This document shows positions 56,181 through 64,000 of a stretch of 64,000 nucleotides of DNA, piece after piece. The stretch lies in assembly GCF_023898315.1 (NCBI RefSeq), contig NC_064615.1, positions 4,908,501 to 4,972,500 on the forward strand. The letters run 5' to 3'. Origin of the DNA: Schistocerca nitens. Its lineage: Eukaryota > Arthropoda > Insecta > Orthoptera > Acrididae. The notes under the pieces were generated by a model. The model had not been told where the DNA came from. It saw only the letters and a program-made list of their open reading frames with translations, and searched no databases. Numbering within the stretch: the first letter of the stretch is position 1; the number at the start of each line of letters is the position of its first letter. The position numbers and the translations under genes are program-made.

Positions 56181-57590
56181 GCATTTATGTTGGTTTGTTT
56201 TGTGAATATTATCTGTATTTATACGCTGGGTCTGGCCTAGGGAAATCTATGCTATCGAACGAATACATCGATAGGTCGTGTGGAGAAGTAAAGTGTTGAG
56301 GATCTTTGGCAGTGTTAACTCTGCCGCGTCGAGCGCGGGCTGAGAATAGGTGTGTGGTGTGAAGCTCCCGTGAGTTGCTGCGCTTTCGGGGTTTGGCAGC
56401 ATGTAATTGCGCTCGACTTGCGATGATAGTTTCTGACATGGTGTCGCGGACGGGAAGCATTAGCTGGCGCACATCAAGAGCCCGTTTCGTCTGGTGACCG
56501 TGTCAAGAAGAAGGCGCGCCAACATCCAGCTTCTGCAACAGCGACGGCCGACAATGAGTGACTGTCGCCACATCCTCGATCGACGGCTTCAAACCTTCAA
56601 TAAACCAACAAGGAAGACTGGAAGCACGTAAAGTTTTAGAACTGTATGGCAGACCTCAGCTTTTCAAACTTTTAAAATTGTTGCATCACAAAATTACAGC
56701 TACTTAGCATGAACCTTTGTTGCTCATTGTCCCAATTGCATTACCAAGCAGGGTCCCTTCCTTTTCCGAAATGAACCCGAGTGTCGTTGAAATTCAAACG
56801 CCAGCATAATTCCATTTCACTGCTTTAATTTCAAAGTTCAGTTAAAGTATTCATAGCTGGCTACAATACTTAGATTACACAAGCACAAATTAAGAGTGCT
56901 AGTTTTGTTACCATATTTTAGCTTACCTGTGACTGCAGCTCAGCTTGGTACATACTAAATTTTACTATTGTTAATTGTTCAGAATCATTTAATTCAAGTT
57001 CAAAGTTAAATCTCTTATTTCTAAATTGCGTAGATTCAAGTAGCTTTTGAAATGATTGTTGAGGTAGTCCAAGACTGACCGTATTTTACTGAATTTCGAT
57101 GTGCTTCAGAAAGAAAGCTCACTATTAACTTCAGTCACTAAATTAACTTTCGATTTTCCGGTTTTATTAATTCTTTTGCTAAATTAAGTGTAGCGAAATT
57201 TATTACTTCTGACAAACTTTCAGTTTTCACACTACACTTGTCAACCTTCAGTTTCCACGCTTCTAGTGCTAATTATATGTGTAATAATCTTTCTTTTTCA
57301 GTTACTATAGTAATTGTCCTTAGGACTGGCGACCGTAATTTCCCCCAAATCTCAAATATCTAATTACCGCTAGTTGATTGTTAACGTAACGGCCGCACAT
57401 TAACTTTCTTTATTAACTTTACCCCTATTTCAAAATTAATTTCCACCAGTTTCATTAGCATTTTTCCTTTCATTAAGATGTAACCCTTTCCTCCCTCTTT
57501 ACCGACAAATTAACCTCGGTGACGATTGCTTTTCCCAAATTTCCATTAGGTACACGTGCTTTAATTTTTCACTGTCATTAAGGTCGATAA
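56181..57590. other. Unclassified segment inside mariner 2
   Basis: The left 450 bp (56210-56640) is GC-rich, with CpG-containing text, then AT-rich to 57590. No long ORF and no match I can name. It may be an LTR or non-autonomous element that inserted with, or before, the PLE fragments. The short stretch 55130-55210 may be its other end. Confidence 0.3.
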
Positions 57591-57849
57591 GTGAGGGGGA
57601 GGTTACAAAGTGACTATGTTTCCCTCAATAGAGAGCATGCTGGTGACATGAGAAAGCGTGTGCATATGCTCGGAGGTGAGGTAGGTATTTCAACAATGTG
57701 TGCTATCAGCGACAATAGTAGATTCCATTGCATAGTGTCTCCACAGCAGTGTTGCCACTATTTAAGTTCCAACCTATGTATAATTAACGCTAACGATGCT
57801 AACTCTCCCTCAGGGCACTGCTGAAGTTACATTTATAGCATATGTTCAG

Positions 57850-58620
57850 TAAGTGACAGATAATTGTTACAAATGCCTTTCCAAAGTCAAGGAATGTGAC
57901 ATCAACCTGGGTGATGTTTTCTGTGGCCCTGTGAATCTCCCAGATGAGCAGGACAAACGAAGTATTACATGATCTCTGTTTGTCTAATCTATGTTAATTC
58001 CTGCGGAGGAGATTTTCATTCCCCAAAAATCTCACAATATGTAAGCATAAATGTGTTCCATTATTCTACAACAGACTGACATCTGTGATACAGGCTGATA
58101 ATGATGTGCATCAGTCCAGTGACCTTCCTTGAAAACAGGAATGACCTTTGCCTTTTTCCAGTCACTTTGAACCCTTCGTTGCTCCAGTAACCTACGATAA
58201 ACTGCTGCAAGGAGAACAGTTTCTTTTACATTATCTGACTGGAACTGTGTTTCATTTATATAATCTGAATAGAACTGTACAGGTATCTTATCAATTCCAG
58301 ATATGTTTCATGATCAATTATCTCAATATCTGTCATTTCAGCATTTGTGGGATGACTGAAATGAGGGACCACATTTCTATTTTCCACAGTGTAATAATTT
58401 TGAAAGACAAAATTCAGTATTTCAGTCCTCTGCCTGTCATCTTAAATTTCAATGTCAGTATGATAACTGAACAACTGAGTTGTCGATTTTGATCTGTTGA
58501 CTGGAATCCCATAACACAAAAATGTCTTACAATTTTTCATCAGATAGACTGTCAAAATTTTACTTTCAAATACTCGAGTGCTCTAGAATGAATTTTCACA
58601 GTGGACTGTGCGCTGATTTG
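57850..58620 (-). other. Probable old LINE RT fragment
   Basis: Minus-strand text resembles the RT palm of CR1/L2-type LINEs in arrangement (for example the block complementary to AATGTGACATCAACCTGGGT and to CATGATCTCTGTTTGTC), but every frame is interrupted and no catalytic block is certain. Confidence 0.3.
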
Positions 58621-58626
58621 ATACTT

Positions 58627-59035
58627 CCTGGTAGGCTAAAACTATGTGCCGGACAGGGATCTGAAACTGGAATCTTCGCCTCTCTCTGACAGTTGCTCTA
58701 CTGATTGAGCTAGTTAAGCATGACTCACTACCTCCCCCCCCCCCCCCCCCTCTACTTCTGTCAGTACCTCATCTCCTACCTTCTAGAGTTCACAGAAATT
58801 CTCCTGCCTACCTTGTGGAACTAGCACTCCTGGAAATCTTTTAGTCCCACTACGTACGCAGGAAAACTTCCGTGAAGTTTGGAAGACAGGAGATGAGGTA
58901 CTGGTGGGAGAAGAGCCATGAGGGCAGGGTGTGTGTCATGGATGGATAGCTGTCAGTGGAGCACTTTTGTACAGAAGACAAAGATCCCATGGTTGAGTCC
59001 CGGTCAGCCACACAGTTTTAATCACCGGGAAGTTT
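58627..59035. mobile_element. tRNA-like foldback retroposon, old copy
   Basis: Left half TTCCTGGTAGGCTAAAACTA, a B-box complement and CTGATTGAGCTAGTTAAGC; right half GAGATGAGGTACTGGTGGGA to CAGTTTTAATCACCGGGAAG. The halves are inverted around a loop of about 100 bp. A poly(C) run (58735-58750) lies in the left half. Diverged far more than the copy at 50086. Confidence 0.7.
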
Positions 59036-59479
59036 TAGGCTGAATAGTTCTCACATTGCTCTCCTTACACTCATTCTGGCACCATTCAATTTGTCTTGAT
59101 TTGTTAAATTCACTGAGTTCTGCCTACAGCATATTATTTTAGAATTGTATTCATTGATCCTCCATATTTTCATCCCCAGAGTTGAATGTTTGATGCTGTC
59201 CACTCACGTAATAGGGGTCAATTTAAAAAAGAAAAAATCTTTTTTTTTAAAGTTAAAAGCACAATATACACTGTTTCTGGTAGATAATTTCCCTCAGAAT
59301 CTAAATCAAACTTCAGAATTGCTGTATTGGCCTCAGTTTTGATGAAATAATAGTTTTTGTAAATGCTTATGACAGTCTATGTCTTATACGCAAAGTGATA
59401 TGCTCACACAAGACTTCCAATGCATACAAAAAAGTATCAAAACAACTAGTAACACAAAAGTGAAGGCTCATACCTAAAA
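59036..59479. other. No gene recognised
   Basis: AT-rich; nothing recognised. Confidence 0.45.
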
Positions 59480-60720
59480 ATATTTCCTTCTTAATTTCCT
59501 GCAGTACATTGCTTCATAAAGACCAGTAATAGTCTGACAACACTGTGGTACTCCAGTTGTATTGAAAATGCTTTCCCATTCAAGGAATGTGCAGGTGGTA
59601 TATTTTCTATATTTGTCATGAACAATGCCAAGGTTATCTTGGAAGAAGTTTCATCAAAGGTTTTCACAAAGTTTTTGAAGATATCCAATTTAATATGGAG
59701 CAAAGGTAGATACACAATTTTGAGGTGAACAATGGGAGTCTTGACCACATTCTTCTATCCATACAGTAGTTCTTGCTGAGCAAGCCATTTTTACCCATAA
59801 TAGTGACTTTTCTGTCTCTGCAGTCTAACTCACATAGAAATCAGCACTGCTTTATCTATCCGAGCTGCATGTTGAGGATTACAATTACCTTGATATTTCC
59901 AGATGTAATCCATTTGTATATCTTATACTGGATAAGTGAGAGTAGCAGTTAAACTTCAGGCTGCTTCAGATTAACTGTGTGAGCAATCAGAATAGACAGA
60001 ACTTATTCCAACTGTGTTTTAGTACTGTTTTCACACTAATAGCCGCTGCAATCTATGAACAAACATCACTCATTTGCACACAATAGTGATGAAGACTCTT
60101 TATATCAGAATTGACACCATTACAAAAAATCATGGCACCTTCCTTGGAGAAACATTCAGCAAAAACAGGATGGTATTCATGAGAAACAATCACTTTTTAA
60201 CTGCAAAGAAGAAAATTCCGTCCTTTTGTTGTCAAGCTAAAAACTGAGCTTGTTGCTTTGACAAATTTAAATCACGAACAAGAATGTTGTGATCACCTTG
60301 AGACAAAAAGTGTGACTCATACGATGCATAGTGACCTTGAAATGTTTGGTCAATAATTGTATCTCATTCACTATCTCCTGTAGGTCTGTAATTTCGTTCA
60401 CACGCACTCACTATTTCATTCTTAGCAGGTGATGGTATTGGCAATTCTCCACCATACCATCAGGCCTCACAGTACATGGTAAATTAGAAAATCACAGTTT
60501 TTCTAGTTTTTGGGATGATTTTACCTATCTCACTGTGTTGGTTCATTGGCTCCCTCCCAATCACAGGAACAGCTAAGGACACGTGACATGATCTCTTTAA
60601 TCAGCCTGTCAGGAGGGCATGTGAACAGCATATGTAGAGTGCCCAATTCTTGTCCTGGCCATTAACCTTACACCAGAAATAAAATTTGTAACTTTTTTAA
60701 TGACAGTAGGGTTGTTTCCA
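59480..60720 (-). pseudogene. Decayed copy of an unnamed multi-copy arthropod ORF
   Basis: Minus-strand fragments include KVNGQDKNWALYICCSHALL, VSLAVPVIGREPMNQHSE, LPIPSPAKNEIV, LVRDLNLSKQQAQFLA and, in the frame at 59491-59748, IVYLPLLHIKLDIFKNFVKT. I associate PLHIKLG..KNFVKA and LVRDL.LSK.QAxLL with a repeated arthropod protein of unknown function, from memory and without a search. Many stops and frameshifts. Confidence 0.35.
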
Positions 60721-61708
60721 CTTTTGTAATTTCCAAGTTAACTCTTCAGAGGTACAACAAAAAGAGTGCCTGGCAGCTGGTATACATGGAATCAAGTAGC
60801 AAAAGTTTTACTGACCTGAAGATGGTTCATCAATGAGCTGAAACTAGTTATCAAAGGAATTTCAGCGATCTCGAGATAGGATTTTAATCCACATACGGTA
60901 TTTTAAAAAGATTTTTCATTATTTACACAGGTGTGTGTCATTTCTTCTTCTGAATTAACAGAAAACAAAAGTCTTCATGAACTTAGAACAAAAATTAGTC
61001 ATGTCCCACAGCTGTCAGAATTCTCAATGCTGAGATGCTAGTGCTGGATGTAGTTTGTGAACTGAGGGTCATGTGTGGTAATTCTTTGTAAATATTATGA
61101 TTACTTTTCAACACTGTATAAGTTAGGGCACAGAAGAGTAACCAATAAGTAGTGACTTCAAGGATTTCAACAGACAGAGAGCAGCATATCGAAAGAATAC
61201 TGAGCATGATAGCCAAAATTTATTTAATTTTCAAATTTTGCAACCGTGACTAAGCAAAGAACACCATCTGCATTCCTTGTAACAAAAATGTGGTTAATCA
61301 CTGTAATCTGTAATGTTTCCTGACACAACAGATAATATTTTCCTATCTTCCTTAATATGCCTTAACTTCTATAGTCATTAACACTGTACCAGCATTACTG
61401 TTACTGACTCCCTCCTCTATGTTAACTGGTTCAAGTATGTTTGTGTTGTAAAGACTACGCACACAAGTCCATTCTCTATCTACCCAAAGCAATCTTCACA
61501 GGTGTTCAAAGCTATCCCTGATACCAGTATTAGTCCTATGGCTTTCCCCATTTACGTGGTGGAAAGTTGAAATATATCTTGTTACAACAGCACAATCAGA
61601 ACATTTTCACATGATAAGCTCCAAATTCTCTCCAATGCACTTTGTCAATATTGCTCGAGACAGGTGGTCTACAAATGCATCTAATAACAATGTTTGACCC
61701 ATTTTCAA
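60721..61708. other. No gene recognised
   Basis: AT-rich sequence left of the second RTE; nothing recognised. Confidence 0.45.
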
Positions 61709-64000
61709 TGTTGTTTGTTGTTGTTGTTGTGGTCTTCAGTCCTGAGACTGGTTTGATGCAGCTCTCCATGCTACTCTATCCTGTGCAAGCTTCTTCATCT
61801 CCCAGTACCTACTGCAACCTACATCCTTCTGAATCTGCTTAGTGTATTGATCTCTTGGTCTCCCTCTACGATTTTTACCCTCCACGCTGCCCTCCAATGC
61901 TAAATTTGTGATCCCTTGATGCCTCAAAACATGTCCTACCAACCGATCCCTTCTTCTAGTCAAGTTGTGCCACAAACTTCTCTTCTCTCCAATCCTATTC
62001 AATACCTCCTCATTAGTTACGTGATCTACCCACCTTATCTTCAGCATTCTTCTGTAGCACCACATTTCGAAAGCTTCTATTCTCTTCTTGTCCAAACTAG
62101 TTATCGTCCATGTCTCACTTCCATACATGGCTACACTCCATACAAATACTTTCAGAAACGACTTCCTGACACCTAAATCTATACTCGATGTTAACAAATT
62201 TCTCTTCTTGAGAAACGCTTTCCTTGCCATTGCCAGTCTACATTTTATATCCTCTCTACTTCGACCATCATCGGTTATTTTACTCCCTAAATAGCAAAAC
62301 TCCTTTACTACTTTAAGTGTCTCATTTCCTAATCTAATTCCCTCAGCATCACCCGACTTAATTTGACTACATTCCATTATCCTCGTTTTGCTTTTGTTGA
62401 TGTTCATCTTATATCCTCCTTTCAAGACACTGTCCATTCCGTTCAACTGCTCTTCTAAGTCCTTTGCTGTCTCTGACAGAATTACAATGTCATCGGCGAA
62501 CCTCAAAGTTTTTACTTCTTCTCCATGAATTTTAATACCTACTCCGAATTTTTCTTTTGTTTCCTTTACTGCTTGCTCAATATACAGATTGAATAACATC
62601 GGGGAGAGGCTACAACCCTGTCTCACTCCTTTCCCAACCACTGCTTCCCTTTCATGCCCCTCGACTCTTATAACTGCCATCTGGTTTCTGTACAAATTGT
62701 AAATAGCCTTTCGCTCCCTGTATTTTACCCCTGCCACCTTCAGAATTTGAAAGAGAGTATTCCAGTCAACATTGTCAAAAGCTTTCTCTAAGTCTACAAA
62801 TGCTAGAAACGTAGGTTTGCCTTTTCTTAATCTTTCTTCCAAGATAAGTCGTAAGGTCAGTATTGCCTCACGTGTTCCAACATTCCTACGGAATCCAAAC
62901 TGATCTTCCCCGAGGTCAGCTTCTACCAGTTTTTCCATTCGTCTGTAAAGAATTCGCGTTAGTATTTTGCAGCTGTGACTTATTAAACTGATAGTTCGGT
63001 AATTTTCACATCTGTCAACACCTGCTTTCTTTGGGATTGGAATTATTATATTCTTCTTGAAGTCTGAGGGTATTTCGCCTGTCTCATACATCGTGCTCAC
63101 CAGATGGTAGAGTTTTGTCATGACTGGCTCTCCCGAGGCCATCAGTAGTTCTAGTGGAATGTTGTCTACTCCCGGGGCCTTGTTTCGACTCAGGTCTTTC
63201 AGTGCTCTGTCAAACTCTTCACGCAGTATCTTATCTCCCATTTCGTCTTCATCTACATCCTCTTCCATTTCCATAATATTGTCCTCAAGTACATCTCCCT
63301 TGTATAAACCCTCTATATACTCCTTCCACCTTTCTACCTTCCCTTCTTTGCTTAGAACTGGGTTTCCATCTGAGCTCTTGATATTCATACAAGTGGTTCT
63401 CTTCTCTCCAAAGGTCTCTTTAATTTTCCTGTAGGCAGTATCTATCTTACCCCTAGTGAGACAAGCCTCTACATCCTTACATTTGTCCTCTAGCCATCCC
63501 TGCTTAGCCATTTTGCACTTCCTGTCGATCTCATTTTTGAGACGTTTGTATTCCTTTTTGCCTGCTTCATTTACTGCATTTTTATATTTTCTCCTTTCAT
63601 CAATTAAATTCAATATTTCTTCTGTTACCCAAGGATTTCTATTAGCCCTCGTCTTTTTACCTACTTGATCCTCTGCTGCCTTCACCACTTCATCCCTCAG
63701 AGCTACCCATTCTTCTTCTACTGTATTTCTTTCCCCCATTCCTGTCAATTGTTCCCTTATGCTCTCCCTGAAACTCTCTACAACCTCTGGTTCTTTCAGT
63801 TTATCCAGGTCCCATCTCCTTAAATTCCCACCTTTTTGCAGTTTCTTCAGTTTCAATCTGCAGTTCATAACCAATAGATTGTGGTCAGAATCCACATCTG
63901 CCCCTGGAAATGTCTTACAATTTAAAACCTGGTTCCTAAATCTCTGTCTTACCATTATATAATCTATCTGAAACCTGTCAGTATCTCCTGGCTTCTTCCA
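61709..64000 (-). mobile_element. RTE-type LINE, copy B, runs off the right edge
   Basis: Same family and strand as copy A (4890-7975), with a GTT-rich 3' tail at 61709-61730. The body is nearly identical to copy A. The 5' end is outside the window, so neither its target duplication nor the intactness of the N-terminal endonuclease can be judged. Confidence 0.92.
61736..64000 (-). CDS. RTE endonuclease-reverse transcriptase (5' end outside window)
   Basis: Open without interruption for 755 codons from the window edge to the stop at 61736. It starts inside the endonuclease (WKKPGDTDRFQIDYIMVRQ, SDHNLLVMNCRL), then NKAPGVDNIPLELLMASGEP, NYRTISLISHSCKILTRILY, FGFRRNVGTREAILTLRLIL, FVDLEKAFDNVDWNTLFQIL (motif A), VRQGCSLSPMLFNLYIEQAV (motif B, with the consensus Pro that copy A has as Leu), LRFADDIVILSETAKDLEEQ (catalytic DD) and the C-terminal HNLTRRRDRLVGHVLRHQG and NRRGRPRDQYTKQIQKDVGC. 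No lesion is visible; it may be an active or recently active source. Confidence 0.92.
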   Translation of the reverse strand, partial: WKKPGDTDRFQIDYIMVRQRFRNQVLNCKTFPGADVDSDHNLLVMNCRLKLKKLQKGGNLRRWDLDKLKEPEVVESFRESIREQLTGMGERNTVEEEWVALRDEVVKAAEDQVGKKTRANRNPWVTEEILNLIDERRKYKNAVNEAGKKEYKRLKNEIDRKCKMAKQGWLEDKCKDVEACLTRGKIDTAYRKIKETFGEKRTTCMNIKSSDGNPVLSKEGKVERWKEYIEGLYKGDVLEDNIMEMEEDVDEDEMGDKILREEFDRALKDLSRNKAPGVDNIPLELLMASGEPVMTKLYHLVSTMYETGEIPSDFKKNIIIPIPKKAGVDRCENYRTISLISHSCKILTRILYRRMEKLVEADLGEDQFGFRRNVGTREAILTLRLILEERLRKGKPTFLAFVDLEKAFDNVDWNTLFQILKVAGVKYRERKAIYNLYRNQMAVIRVEGHEREAVVGKGVRQGCSLSPMLFNLYIEQAVKETKEKFGVGIKIHGEEVKTLRFADDIVILSETAKDLEEQLNGMDSVLKGGYKMNINKSKTRIMECSQIKSGDAEGIRLGNETLKVVKEFCYLGSKITDDGRSREDIKCRLAMARKAFLKKRNLLTSSIDLGVRKSFLKVFVWSVAMYGSETWTITSLDKKRIEAFEMWCYRRMLKIRWVDHVTNEEVLNRIGEKRSLWHNLTRRRDRLVGHVLRHQGITNLALEGSVEGKNRRGRPRDQYTKQIQKDVGCSRYWEMKKLAQDRVAWRAASNQSQD

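Larger units (their letters stand above)
53960..57778 (-). mobile_element. mariner 2 transposon, interrupted
   Basis: The terminal inverted repeats share GGTTGGAACTTAAATAGTGG then CAAC (24 bp identical): left at 53963-53986, right at 57752-57775 on the opposite strand. TA flanks both ends (53958-53959, 57779-57780). The transposase occupies the left third. The rest (55130-57590) is foreign: PLE foldbacks and an unclassified 1.4-kb segment. Without the inserts the element would be about 1.3 kb, normal for mariner. Confidence 0.88.

Noticed and set aside
1..64000. Endogenous viral sequence
   Set aside because: All RT-bearing sequence is explained by LINEs or PLEs; I saw no capsid, envelope or viral polymerase signature.

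Overview
The window looks like nuclear DNA from a large, repeat-rich insect genome. I infer Polyneoptera, most likely an orthopteran such as a grasshopper, from the mix of RTE-type LINEs with a (CAA)n tail, tRNA-derived SINEs, Penelope-like elements (PLEs), mariner and piggyBac. This is a judgement from repeat style, not a species call. There is no sign of bacterial, plasmid or CRISPR content. Long stretches are AT-rich introns without genes.

One host gene runs right to left (minus strand) through most of the window: the long form of tRNase Z (ELAC2; RNaseZ in Drosophila). Seven exons are proposed: 47563-47658 (tentative), 47200-47476, 30881-31025, 26199-26480, 20719-20925, 15149-15464 and 9090-9279. 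From the second exon on, all have GT-AG sites with matching codon phase. They carry GTGSxIP, the zinc-binding HLHADH, the KHC..AFG motif and SGDT. The 5' end lies upstream (right) and the last exons lie off the left edge. Its introns are 4.4-16 kb and filled with mobile DNA.

Mobile layout: PLE copy A (344-3611), a SINE (4361-4610) and a nearly whole RTE LINE (4890-7975), the last two with clear target-site duplications; LINE and tRNA-like fragments (10.5-14.7 kb); a piggyBac (16.0-20.0 kb) split by a LINE whose 5' part is inverted and which has a perfect 12-bp duplication; a SINE and an old LINE (21-25.6 kb); an old RTE with a SINE nested in it (26.8-30.0 kb); a PLE array separated by (TA)n (31.3-36.3 kb); a second RTE-like LINE (37.0-38.8 kb); an I-group LINE interrupted by another LINE that carries a 129-bp inverted copy of it (39.9-45.2 kb); RTE, tRNA-like and LINE fragments (45.6-51.5 kb); mariner 1 (51.6-52.8 kb); mariner 2 with PLE foldbacks inside (53.96-57.78 kb); old repeats (57.8-60.7 kb); and a second young RTE running off the right edge (61.7-64.0 kb).

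The most unusual content is the PLE family. It has short inverted ends, a tail with a hammerhead-like core whose hairpin covaries between copies, candidate splice sites in the tail, and several foldback copies in which two tails face outward into (TA)n tracts. Foldback or inverted architectures recur (PLE, a tRNA-like retroposon, a Jockey-type LINE), suggesting that paired or switched priming during target-primed reverse transcription is common in this genome.
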